64,000 nucleotides of DNA from contig JAUSMA010000015.1 in the NCBI GenBank assembly GCA_030645475.1, positions 1 through 64,000 of the forward strand, read 5' to 3'. This document shows positions 25,490 through 34,429 of the stretch, piece after piece. The DNA comes from Nitrospirota bacterium. Lineage in GTDB: Bacteria; Nitrospirota; Nitrospiria; Nitrospirales; Nitrospiraceae. Each line of letters begins with the position of its first letter. The first letter of the stretch is position 1. A program made the translations under genes and the position numbers. The notes beneath the pieces were generated by a model, which was not told the origin of the DNA, did no database searches, and saw only the letters and a program-made list of their open reading frames with translations.

Positions 25490-26929
25490 CTATACCTCCT
25501 CCGGTTCGTCTTTGGCCGAAGGAATGCCGTAGCGCTTGCACTTTTCCCAGAGGGCTTTCCGCGAAAGGCCGAGAATCTTCGCACCGGTCGTGCGGCTGCC
25601 CTCCACCCGCGCCAACACCGACACAATATATTCCTTCTCAAACTGTTCACGCGCCGTCGCCAGCGAAGTCAGCGGACGTTCCTCACGCTTCTGCCCCGTC
25701 AGCCCTTCGCTACAAAATCCACAGGACTCTTGCGGCACCCCGCCCGTATAGGGGCAGGACTGAAACCCGCACAGATCCGACGGTTGAATCGGTTCACGCT
25801 CCCGCCCCAACGCCACCGCACGCTCGACCATGTTCTCCAACTCCCGCACATTCCCGGGAAATGAATACCGCAAGAAGAGCTCACGCGCGGCGGAAGAAAA
25901 CCCCTTCACCGTCTTATTCATCTTGGCAGAGCAAACCTTCAACACATGCTCCCCGATGACCATGATGTCTTCCTGCCGTTGGCGTAACGGCGGAATCACG
26001 ATAGGCACGACATTGAGCCGGTAAAACAAGTCTTCTCGAAACCGCCCCTGAGCGACTTCTTTCCGAAGATCCCTCTGGGTCGCGCAAACCAAACGCACGT
26101 CGACGTCGATCGTGTCGTTCCCTCCCACACGCTCGAACTGCCTTTCTTGTAGGACCCGCAGCAATTTCACTTGGATGACCGGCGAGATTTCACCGATTTC
26201 GTCGAGGAACAACGTGCCTCGATGCGCCAGTTCAAATCGCCCACGCCGCTGCTTCATCGCTCCGGTGAAGGCCCCCTTCTCATGACCGAATAGTTCCGCT
26301 TCCAACAGGGTTTCCGGTAACGCCGCACAGCTGACCTTGATCAACGGGTGCTGGCTTCTGGCGCTGTTTTGGTGAATGGCATTGGCGACCAACTCCTTGC
26401 CCGTGCCGCTCTCTCCCAGAATCAAGGTCGTCGAATCCGTCCCTGCGACCAGTTTGATTTTCTCAAGTACCGCTCGCATTTGATTGTTGGTGCCGAGGAT
26501 GCCCCCGAAGCTGAACTTGTGTTCCAATGCCTCCTTGAGATCCTGATTCTCTCGCCGCAACGCCACCACACGGCCTGCACGCTCGACGATCAACAGCAAT
26601 TCGTCCATCTGAAACGGTTTGGTGATGTAGTCGAACGCACCGAGTTTCATGGCGCCGACCGCTGTCTCCACCGATCCATGGGCCGTAATCACCACGACCT
26701 CCGTCTGGGCCGATTGCTCTTTCGTCGCAGCCAGCACCGTCAATCCATCTGCGCCGGGCAGCCGGAGATCGGTGATCACCAGATCGAAAGGCCGCTGACG
26801 AACGGCGTCGATCCCCTCCGTCCCGGATGCCGCCGCCAAGACGTCATGGCCAACCGCTTCCAACGCATCGACCATCGAAAGCCGCATCAGCGGCTCATCA
26901 TCAACGAGCAGAATCTTCAGCCCCTTCAT
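25490..26929 (-). CDS. NtrC-family sigma-54-dependent response regulator with cysteine insert
   Basis: A 479-residue regulator. The receiver domain (residues 1-120) has Asp 54 as phosphoacceptor in VITDLRLPG. The AAA+ domain has GESGTGKE (172-179) and the sigma-54 contact loop GAFTGA (219-224). The Fis-type helix-turn-helix is at the C-terminus (TTGAKILGLSRKALWEKCKR). Between the last two is an unusual insert with C387-X4-C392-X10-C403-X2-C406, which could bind a metal or iron-sulfur cluster. The ATG overlaps the TGA of the histidine kinase gene (ATGA), so they are cotranslated. Targets are unknown. Confidence 0.9.
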   Translation of the reverse strand: MKGLKILLVDDEPLMRLSMVDALEAVGHDVLAAASGTEGIDAVRQRPFDLVITDLRLPGADGLTVLAATKEQSAQTEVVVITAHGSVETAVGAMKLGAFDYITKPFQMDELLLIVERAGRVVALRRENQDLKEALEHKFSFGGILGTNNQMRAVLEKIKLVAGTDSTTLILGESGTGKELVANAIHQNSARSQHPLIKVSCAALPETLLEAELFGHEKGAFTGAMKQRRGRFELAHRGTLFLDEIGEISPVIQVKLLRVLQERQFERVGGNDTIDVDVRLVCATQRDLRKEVAQGRFREDLFYRLNVVPIVIPPLRQRQEDIMVIGEHVLKVCSAKMNKTVKGFSSAARELFLRYSFPGNVRELENMVERAVALGREREPIQPSDLCGFQSCPYTGGVPQESCGFCSEGLTGQKREERPLTSLATAREQFEKEYIVSVLARVEGSRTTGAKILGLSRKALWEKCKRYGIPSAKDEPEEV

Positions 26930-29900
26930 GACACCCTCTCCAACAACGAACGTTCTCTCGAAACAGGAAGATAGAGGGTAAAGGTCGTCCCCTTCCCGAC
27001 CTCACTATCCACCACGATCTTTCCTCCGTGGCGCTCGACGATGCCGAGGCTGACCGACAGGCCGAGACCGGTCCCTTCGCCTTCGCTCTTTGTCGTAAAG
27101 AAGGGATCGAAAATCCTCGGCAGAACCGCCGGCGGAATGCCCGACCCCGTATCGCGCACTTCGACCAGACAGACTCCTTCGACCACAGAGGTTCGAATCG
27201 TCAGCGTCCCACCATCCTTCATCGCATGCACCGCATTCAAGACCAAGTTCATCAGCACCTGCTCGATCATGTGCTGGTCGATCATCACATTCGGCAGCCC
27301 CTGTCCGAGTACCGTATCCAACCGGATTCGATTCGGAGCAAAGAGGTGCGTCGTCAAGACCAACACCCGATCGACGACGTGATTGATATCCGTCAGCGCA
27401 AACTCCGGCTCATGCTGCTGGGAAAAATCGAGGAGCTGCCGAACAATCTTTTGCACACGCCGCACGCCATCCTCCATCGACACCCGATATTCTTCTTGCC
27501 GGCCTGGCGACAGCGTCCCTTTTCTCAAGTTGTAGAGACAGTTGAGGATGCCGCCAAGGGGATTGTTGATTTCGTGGGCCACCCCTGCGGCGAGCCTGCC
27601 GACCGAGGCCAGTTTCTCGGAATTCCTGATCTGTTGCTCCAGCTTCTTGGTCTCGGTCATATCTCGCGCAATGCCCAATACACCAAGTATTGCACCCTCG
27701 ACATCGTGCAGGGGGGAGACACTCACCATGACCGCCCTCGGCTCCCCCGTGCGCGTCACCACTTCAACTTCATACACCTGCTTCGCACCGATATCCAGGG
27801 TGCTCTTGAGGCGCTTCCCTCGATGTCGCTTGGAGAGCAACGCAAGGTACGGGCGTCCGAGCAGATCGTCTTTCCGATAGCCCCAGGCTTCGATCTTGCT
27901 GTTCACGTAGGTAAACCGTTGCTCGGTATCGAGGGTATAGATGACATCGTTCGCGTTCTCGAGCAGATTCTCAAGATACTGCTTGGTCTCTTCAATCTCC
28001 CGCGTGCGTTCTCGGACCTTATCTTCCAACTCCTCTCGGTACGTCTCCAACTGCCGTTCGAGCGCCTTCCGATCGGTGATGTCCCGTAACTGCACCATCA
28101 CCAACAGTTTGTCCGCCACTCCGACTCGAATCAAATCCATTTCAGCCGGAGTTTCCAGCCCGTCGGCATGGCGCACCATGATCTCCTGGGTCGGCACTTT
28201 CCGCTGCCCCGTAATGATGTCGCTCAACCATCCGCGTAACGAATCGTGATAACCAGCGAGCACCACTTCGAGCAGACTGCGGCCGACCACGTTCGCCTCT
28301 GCATACCCCAGCGCTTGCTCCTCACGTTTATTGACAGCCACGATCATTCCGCTCGGATCCACCATAAAGACCGAGTCGGCCACCAAGTCGAACAGCGCCT
28401 TATAGCGCGCCTGCGAGGCCACGAGCTGCTGGGTCCGCTCCGACACCGCCGTCTCCAGCTTCGTCGTATATTCCTGCAACTGCTGCTCAAGCCGGCGCCG
28501 TTCGGTCACGTCGCGCACAAAAGCGCGTGAGTGCACCAGCCCGCCTCGTTCTTGATCGATCAATGCTGTGGCATGAATTTCCACATCGATCGGGTGACCG
28601 TCTTTTGCCACAAACACCGTCTCGATCGAACTGCGGCCCTGGGCAACCAACCGTTCCAGATATTGCAGGACGAGTGGCTCCTGACCTCGCGGCACCAAAT
28701 CCCACAGCCGCATCGACAGCATTTCCTCGAGGGTATATTTCAACTTCTCGAGCCCCGTCTTGTTCACATGGACGAAGCGGCCACTCCGATTCAATTGATA
28801 GATCATCTCCGGAGAATGTTCGATCAAATCGCGGTACTTTTCCTCCAGGCGATGCACATCCACCACCCGCTGCTCGATCTGCGCAAACGATCGTTGGAGA
28901 TTCGTCGCCATCTGGTTGAATGCATCGGCGAGCCCTTCAATTTCATCTCCGGTCTTCAGCTCCAGTCGCCGGTCCAACCGTCCACTTCCGATTTCACGCA
29001 CCCCGTCGTGTAACAACTGAATGGGGCGGGCAATCCGCCGGGCAACTACCACGCCAGTTCCCCAGAGCACAGCCAGGACAAGCAACCCGTACAGCAGCAC
29101 TTTGGCCACGAGTTCAGCAAGCGGCGCATAGGTCTCCTGGGGATCCTGCCGCACCACGGTGATCCATTGTTTTCCGCCGAGGCTCCCAGGGACCAAGCTC
29201 TCGCCGAATCGGACCGGCGCGAACCCGATCAAAGCGTTCCGGCTTCCATGCGAATCGTCCGCCACAACGGACCAGCCGGCTTTCAGCCCTCGAAGGGCAC
29301 CAACGAACTCGGGCTTGATCGAATGCTCTTCCGGAGCCAGAACCGGACAAATCACAGGAGCCCCATCGGAACTGAATAACATCGCGTGACCGGTCGTCCC
29401 GATGGTGACTTCGGCAATGGCACGGAAAATAGTGTCGCGACGCAACAAAATCGTGACGGTTCCGAGCACAGCCCCCTTCGTATCGTCCAGAATGGGGACT
29501 GCAACCACGACCACATGAGTTCCGAAACTTGGGTCAAACGCGATCTCGCCCACATATCCACTGGGACCGGGGCTTTTCATCACCGCTTGCCACCAAGGCG
29601 TCTTCCCGTAGAAATACTCTACTTGCGGGATCGAACTGACCACCAGCGCCCCCTGCTGGTCGGTGACCAAAATCCCGACATAGTCCGATTTACGGATGTC
29701 GTGCCACCGGATGAGGTAGTTGGTGACAATACGATTGATGAAGAGCGGAAACTCGCTACGCTTATCCCGCTGGCGCCATCGCTGCTGCCAATCCTTGATC
29801 ATGCCCTGGATGTTTTGGGCATCCTTTCCTTCGTACGTACGGTTGGCTTCGGTGACGGCGGTGCGAAGAAAAGGGGTGGCGGCAAGCTGCTGGGCCTCGT

Positions 29901-30105
29901 TCATCCCACGGCTGACCTGCATTTCGATGCGGCGAGCGGCTTCCACGGCGACTTCTTTGAAGTTGGCGCCGGTCATTTCGCGAAGTGCGCGACGCTCCTC
30001 AATGTAGGTGAGCGCCAGCAGAAGAGTCAGTGGCAAGAGTCCGACCATCACGATGGCCGTGATGATCTTATGCTGGAGACTATGAGAGCGACTCCAGAAC
30101 GTCAT
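26926..30105 (-). CDS. Membrane sensor histidine kinase with dCache, HAMP and three PAS domains
   Basis: The start is ATG 30105, giving 1059 residues. A first membrane helix (ITAIVMVGLLPLTLLLALTY) is followed by a periplasmic dCache-like sensor to about 330. A second helix (VLLYGLLVLAVLWGTGVVV) and a HAMP linker follow. Three PAS domains lie roughly at 420-540, 570-680 and 720-840. The phosphorylated His is in GVAHEINNPLGG, and the ATP-binding boxes are LMNLVLNAVHAM, VRDTGSGI and GTGLGLSVS. It phosphorylates the adjacent NtrC-type regulator. The multiple PAS domains suggest several intracellular cues. Confidence 0.9.
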   Translation of the reverse strand: MTFWSRSHSLQHKIITAIVMVGLLPLTLLLALTYIEERRALREMTGANFKEVAVEAARRIEMQVSRGMNEAQQLAATPFLRTAVTEANRTYEGKDAQNIQGMIKDWQQRWRQRDKRSEFPLFINRIVTNYLIRWHDIRKSDYVGILVTDQQGALVVSSIPQVEYFYGKTPWWQAVMKSPGPSGYVGEIAFDPSFGTHVVVVAVPILDDTKGAVLGTVTILLRRDTIFRAIAEVTIGTTGHAMLFSSDGAPVICPVLAPEEHSIKPEFVGALRGLKAGWSVVADDSHGSRNALIGFAPVRFGESLVPGSLGGKQWITVVRQDPQETYAPLAELVAKVLLYGLLVLAVLWGTGVVVARRIARPIQLLHDGVREIGSGRLDRRLELKTGDEIEGLADAFNQMATNLQRSFAQIEQRVVDVHRLEEKYRDLIEHSPEMIYQLNRSGRFVHVNKTGLEKLKYTLEEMLSMRLWDLVPRGQEPLVLQYLERLVAQGRSSIETVFVAKDGHPIDVEIHATALIDQERGGLVHSRAFVRDVTERRRLEQQLQEYTTKLETAVSERTQQLVASQARYKALFDLVADSVFMVDPSGMIVAVNKREEQALGYAEANVVGRSLLEVVLAGYHDSLRGWLSDIITGQRKVPTQEIMVRHADGLETPAEMDLIRVGVADKLLVMVQLRDITDRKALERQLETYREELEDKVRERTREIEETKQYLENLLENANDVIYTLDTEQRFTYVNSKIEAWGYRKDDLLGRPYLALLSKRHRGKRLKSTLDIGAKQVYEVEVVTRTGEPRAVMVSVSPLHDVEGAILGVLGIARDMTETKKLEQQIRNSEKLASVGRLAAGVAHEINNPLGGILNCLYNLRKGTLSPGRQEEYRVSMEDGVRRVQKIVRQLLDFSQQHEPEFALTDINHVVDRVLVLTTHLFAPNRIRLDTVLGQGLPNVMIDQHMIEQVLMNLVLNAVHAMKDGGTLTIRTSVVEGVCLVEVRDTGSGIPPAVLPRIFDPFFTTKSEGEGTGLGLSVSLGIVERHGGKIVVDSEVGKGTTFTLYLPVSRERSLLERVS

Positions 30106-30173
30106 GGATGTGCCCAGAGGAGAATGCGACAATCCGCGCGAAGCTCGCGAGGCAGGCTGAAGGCTGAAGCTGG

Positions 30174-30225
30174 GAAGGCCGAAGGTTGAGGTTCAAAGTT
30201 TTGAACACTTTAGCCTTCGGCCTTC
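30174..30225 (-). terminator. Hairpin between secF and the histidine kinase gene
   Basis: GAAGGCCGAAGG (30174-30185) pairs perfectly with CCTTCGGCCTTC (30214-30225) around a loop that itself holds TTCAAAGTTTTGAA. No long T tract follows on the minus strand, so it might be an attenuator or a processing site rather than a strong terminator. Similar AAGGCTGAAG words surround it. Confidence 0.5.
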
Positions 30226-30273
30226 TCCTCGGCCTTCGGACTGCGATCGACGAGCGCTTATGTCACCTTCCGG

Positions 30274-31191
30274 CTAACTCCGTTTCAACAGCCGCCCGGA
30301 GGCTCCCGGCCAGAGCAACAGCAACGGACTGGCGACGAAGATCGACGAATAGGTCCCGAATATCACGCCCCAGAGCAAGGCGAGCGAGAAGTCGTGCAAG
30401 ACCTCTCCGCCGGCCAACGTCAGAGGAATCAGTACCAATACGACGGTCAAACTGGTGACGATCGTGCGGCTCAACACTTGATTGACCGCATTGTTGATAA
30501 TCGTCTCCTCGCTGTCCCGCCGCCGCATCCTGAGGTTTTCTCTGATCCGATCGAAGACGACGACCGTATCCGTCATGGAATAGCCGGCCAACGTCAGCAA
30601 CGCCGTCACCACCAACAGGGTGATTTCCTTATCCAGAATGTAAAATGCGCCCAGGACCGCCAAGACGTCATGGAACGTCGCCATGGCCGCCGCGATGCCG
30701 AATCGAAGCTCAAATCGCCCCGCCACATAGAGGATGATCCCGGCAAAGGAGATGAGGACCGCGATGAGAGCGTCCTCTTGCAGCTTATGCCCGATAGCCG
30801 GCCCGATTTCCGTACTGGAATCGACCACGAAATGGTTCGACGGGAATTCCTTCGTGAACACCGCCACGACCCGTTCGGCAACCTTCTCCTCAAGAGTCGT
30901 CGATGTTTTCAGGCGGATCAGGAGTTTGTTCTCCTGACCGAACTCTTGCAGTTCGGCATTGGCCAAGCCGTTCTCCTCCAATATTTTTCGGGCTTCGTCG
31001 ATCCGGATCGCTTGGTCGAACTTCAGCTGGACCGCGGTGCCGCCCACGAAATCGATGCCGAGGTTGGCTGCCCCTCGGCTAATCTGAATGACCGCCACAA
31101 GCCCCAGCACCACCATGATGCCGGAAAACAGAAAGGAAAAGCGGCGCTTTCCCATGAAATCAAAATTGGTTTTTCCAAGAATCTCTAACAT
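30274..31191 (-). CDS. secF: Protein translocase subunit SecF
   Basis: A 305-residue inner-membrane protein with six predicted helices. Typical SecF blocks are FDFMGKRRFSFLFSGIMVVL, GIDFVGGTAVQLKF, ALLTLAGYSMTDTVVVFDRI (the catalytic proton-path region) and NQVLSRTIVTSLTVVLVLIP. With SecD it uses proton motive force to help pull exported proteins across the membrane. It lies 16 bases after secD in the standard yajC-secD-secF order. Confidence 0.95.
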   Translation of the reverse strand: MLEILGKTNFDFMGKRRFSFLFSGIMVVLGLVAVIQISRGAANLGIDFVGGTAVQLKFDQAIRIDEARKILEENGLANAELQEFGQENKLLIRLKTSTTLEEKVAERVVAVFTKEFPSNHFVVDSSTEIGPAIGHKLQEDALIAVLISFAGIILYVAGRFELRFGIAAAMATFHDVLAVLGAFYILDKEITLLVVTALLTLAGYSMTDTVVVFDRIRENLRMRRRDSEETIINNAVNQVLSRTIVTSLTVVLVLIPLTLAGGEVLHDFSLALLWGVIFGTYSSIFVASPLLLLWPGASGRLLKRS

Positions 31192-31206
31192 GCCGGCTCC
31201 TTCGAA

Positions 31207-32850
31207 CTAGATGCTTAACTGTTCGACTTTGTGTCGTTGATTCATAAGGTCGAAGATGACCTTCGTGCCCACCAGGGCGGTAAACAGATTGATCCCGATG
31301 CCGAGACAGAGGGTCACGGCGAACCCTTTGATCGGTCCCGTACCGAAGAGAAACAGCGCTACTCCCGTGATCAGCGTGGTCACGTGAGAGTCGATGATCG
31401 TCAACATCGCCTTGTCATATCCACCATCCACCGCGAGCCTGACCGCTTTTCCGAGTCGCAGTTCTTCGCGGATACGCTCGAAAATCAGGACATTCGAGTC
31501 GACGCCCATCCCGATCGTGAGCACAATTCCGGCAATTCCCGGCAAGGTCAAGGTGGCGTTTAGCGCAGAAAGGGCCCCCATTAAACAGAGCAAATTCAGC
31601 GCCAGCGCAAAGTCCGCAATCACCCCGGACGTCCGGTAATAGACCATCATGAACAAGACCACCAGAGCACCGGCAAACAGCGTGGCCTGCACGCCTTTCT
31701 CGATCGAGTCCTTCCCTAGCGACGGTCCGACGGTGAGATCTTGAATAATCTTGAGCGGAGCCGGCAGGGCGCCGGCCCGGAGGACAATGGCCAGGTCGCT
31801 CGCCTCTTGCATCGAGAACGTCCCGGTAATTTGCGCGCGCCCCCCGGTAATACGTTCTTGAATCACCGGAGCCGAGTAGATTGTGTTGTCGAGTACTACG
31901 GCCATGCGCTTCTTGACGTTGTCACCCGTAATCCGCTCGAACTCCCGACCACCCTTGGCGTCAAAACTGATCGAGACGTAGGGATCGTTGAATTGACCGA
32001 TCGACACCCGCGCATCGCTCAACACATCGCCGGTCAACATAACCCGTTTTTTCACGAGATAGGGAATCCGGTACTCGCGGCCGGTGTCTTTGTCGACCGC
32101 CCGTTCGAAAAGAATTTGATCGCCGACAGGCAACTTCGCCTCGGCCTGTTTCAGGACCTCCGCCTCTTTTTCTTTGGGAATGCGAGCCGGCAGATCGAGC
32201 TTCAGCTGATTGTCCTCGTCGAGCATTTTAAACTCGAGCAAGGCCGTCTCTTTGATCAAATCCTTAGCGCGCTTGGGTTCTTTCACGCCGGGCAACTGCA
32301 CGACGATCTGCTTCAACCCCTGCCGCTGCACCATCGGTTCGGCCACGCCGAACTGGTCGATGCGGTTCCGAATCGTTTCCAAGGCCTGGTTGATCGCGGA
32401 ATCCTTAATCCGCTTAACCTCTATTTCTCGCAACTCCCACACCAGCTTATTCGCCGACCCCGCAGACTCCGTCTCGGTGAAGGTCGGATACTCATCGAGC
32501 ATCTTCTGAATCTGCGCCTTGAGTTCGGCGTTTTGGAATTGGATCGTGACCTGAGTCGGTCCCGTCCTGTTCACAGACTCGACGGGAATTTTCTTATCGA
32601 CCAACAGGTCTTGTAGCGACACGACCGATCGATCGACGGCAATTTCGACCGCGCGATCTTCGTCCACTTCCATGACGAGATGAATCCCGCCTTGAAGATC
32701 CAGCCCCAAGGTAATCCCTTTGTTCGGCATCACGTTCTTCAGCCAGCCAGGCAGGGCTTGATAGAACGGCTGATAGGACGGGATGAAAAAGATCACCGAT
32801 ACGACGACCACCAACGCCAGCAATGTTAACCGCCCACTCACTTTTTTCAT
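31207..32850 (-). CDS. secD: Protein translocase subunit SecD
   Basis: The 547-residue product has an N-terminal membrane helix, LDLQGGIHLVMEVD, a large periplasmic domain and the C-terminal six-helix RND-like domain with AIVLRAGALPAPLKI and GIVLTIGMGVDSNVLIFERI. It partners SecF in late-stage protein export. The length is normal for SecD. It follows yajC by 30 bases. Confidence 0.95.
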   Translation of the reverse strand: MKKVSGRLTLLALVVVVSVIFFIPSYQPFYQALPGWLKNVMPNKGITLGLDLQGGIHLVMEVDEDRAVEIAVDRSVVSLQDLLVDKKIPVESVNRTGPTQVTIQFQNAELKAQIQKMLDEYPTFTETESAGSANKLVWELREIEVKRIKDSAINQALETIRNRIDQFGVAEPMVQRQGLKQIVVQLPGVKEPKRAKDLIKETALLEFKMLDEDNQLKLDLPARIPKEKEAEVLKQAEAKLPVGDQILFERAVDKDTGREYRIPYLVKKRVMLTGDVLSDARVSIGQFNDPYVSISFDAKGGREFERITGDNVKKRMAVVLDNTIYSAPVIQERITGGRAQITGTFSMQEASDLAIVLRAGALPAPLKIIQDLTVGPSLGKDSIEKGVQATLFAGALVVLFMMVYYRTSGVIADFALALNLLCLMGALSALNATLTLPGIAGIVLTIGMGVDSNVLIFERIREELRLGKAVRLAVDGGYDKAMLTIIDSHVTTLITGVALFLFGTGPIKGFAVTLCLGIGINLFTALVGTKVIFDLMNQRHKVEQLSI

Positions 32851-32880
32851 ATGATCTGTAACCCCTTTGTCGCTCGCGGT

Positions 32881-33225
32881 CTACGAGTCCTTATCCTTGT
32901 CTTCATCGTCGGCGCGCAATCGAGCGATGTGCTCCCGTTGTATCCGGACCTTGGCACTATCGGCGATCTGCAACGTCACCGTCTCTTTCCCGAGATTCGT
33001 CACGGTCCCCCAGATGCCCGACCCCGTGATCACCTTGTCGCCCTTCTTCAGGGCCTCCAGCAATGCCTTCTGCTGTTTCGCGCGTTTTTGCTGCGGCAAA
33101 ATGAGCAGGAAGTAAAAAATCACGAAGATCAGCGCAAACGGAATGAGAGACAAGAGCGTCCCGGAACTCGAACTCGCCCCTCCACCACCGATTCCTTGAG
33201 CCCATGCGACCGATTGCATTACCAT
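32881..33225 (-). CDS. yajC: Sec accessory subunit YajC
   Basis: I start it at ATG 33225 because GAGGAGG lies upstream; the frame extends further but into the tgt spacer. The 114-residue protein has one membrane helix (LSLIPFALIFVIFYFLLILP) followed by QQKRAKQQKALLEALKKGDK, the YajC signature. It joins SecDF in the holotranslocon. It lies between tgt and secD, the usual arrangement. Confidence 0.95.
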   Translation of the reverse strand: MVMQSVAWAQGIGGGGASSSSGTLLSLIPFALIFVIFYFLLILPQQKRAKQQKALLEALKKGDKVITGSGIWGTVTNLGKETVTLQIADSAKVRIQREHIARLRADDEDKDKDS

Positions 33226-33250
33226 GCGAACAGAGTCCTCCTCGACAGGG

Positions 33251-34414
33251 TTAGTCCAACCTGGCATGCCGGTGAATATCAGCCTCAGCCACGTCGATCG
33301 CGGAAACGTCCGATGCCGCCCTGGATCGATAAAAATCATCCCGGAACGACCGCAACGTCCCCTGTGCGATCGCTGACCGTACCTGGCCCATCAGCTCGGC
33401 AAAATACCAGAGATTGTGGATCGTATTCAGTCTCGACGACAACATTTCTTTCACCTGGAAAAGGTGATGCAGATAGGCCCGCGAATAGCGCGCGCAGACC
33501 GGACAGCCACAAGCCGGATCGATCGGCTGTTCATCACGGATATACCGCGCTTGCTTGATCACCACTCGCCCAAAACTGGTAAACAGCGAGCCGGTCCGCC
33601 CATGGCGCGACGGCACGACACAATCGAAGAGATCGATCCCCCGAGCGACGCCTTCGATCAAGTCCTCCGGCATCCCGACACCCATCAAATAGCGAGGTTT
33701 CGAAGTCGGCAACTCCGGCACCGTCACATCCAACATGGCATGCATCTCAGCCTTCGACTCTCCCACCGAGAGTCCTCCGACAGCATAACCCTCGAAGCCA
33801 AGCCCGACGAGATCGCGCGCGGAAGTGACGCGGAGCTCTGCGTCCAACCCGCCTTGTACAATTCCGAAGAGGGCTTGATCCGTGCGACGCCGGCTGTCCT
33901 GACAGCGTTTCGCCCAGAGGGTGGTCCGTCGCACCGCATCCCGCACCACCTCTTTTTCAGCCGGCAAGGCCACGCAATGATCGAACGCCATCATGATATC
34001 GGCCCCCAGCGCTTCCTCGATCTCGATGGCCGTCTCCGGTGTGATGAAATGCGTGGACCCATCGAGATGCGACTGAAAACTCACGCCTTCATCCGTGACC
34101 TTGCACAATTTGGCAAGACTGAAAATCTGGAATCCACCGCTATCCGTCAAGATCGCTCCGGGCCACCCGGTGAAACGATGCAATCCACCCATCTCAGCCA
34201 CGACCTTATGCCCAGGCCGCAGATAGAGGTGGTAGGCGTTGTTCAGCATCAGACCAAAGCCGAGCTGCTCGAGATCGGCGGGATCGATCCCTTTCACCGG
34301 CCCCAACGTGCCAACCGGCATGAAGGCCGGCGTGTCGATAGCACCATGGGCGGTGCTGAGTCTCCCCAACCGCGCACTGGTCTCACGATCTTCCTGCAGC
34401 ACTGAAAAATTCAT
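33251..34414 (-). CDS. tgt: Queuine tRNA-ribosyltransferase
   Basis: A 387-residue enzyme that exchanges guanine 34 in the anticodon of Asp, Asn, His and Tyr tRNAs for the queuosine precursor preQ1. Diagnostic blocks are LTDSGGFQIFSL, FDHCVALPAEK, GGLSVGESK and the zinc site CGCPVCARYSRAYLHH. Length is standard. It precedes yajC-secDF, as in many bacteria, though queA is not adjacent. Confidence 0.95.
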   Translation of the reverse strand: MNFSVLQEDRETSARLGRLSTAHGAIDTPAFMPVGTLGPVKGIDPADLEQLGFGLMLNNAYHLYLRPGHKVVAEMGGLHRFTGWPGAILTDSGGFQIFSLAKLCKVTDEGVSFQSHLDGSTHFITPETAIEIEEALGADIMMAFDHCVALPAEKEVVRDAVRRTTLWAKRCQDSRRRTDQALFGIVQGGLDAELRVTSARDLVGLGFEGYAVGGLSVGESKAEMHAMLDVTVPELPTSKPRYLMGVGMPEDLIEGVARGIDLFDCVVPSRHGRTGSLFTSFGRVVIKQARYIRDEQPIDPACGCPVCARYSRAYLHHLFQVKEMLSSRLNTIHNLWYFAELMGQVRSAIAQGTLRSFRDDFYRSRAASDVSAIDVAEADIHRHARLD

Positions 34415-34429
34415 AGTCCCTTTTGCACG

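Noticed and set aside
31741-32616. 291-codon plus-strand open frame
   Set aside because: Antisense to secD, whose coding sequence is certain.
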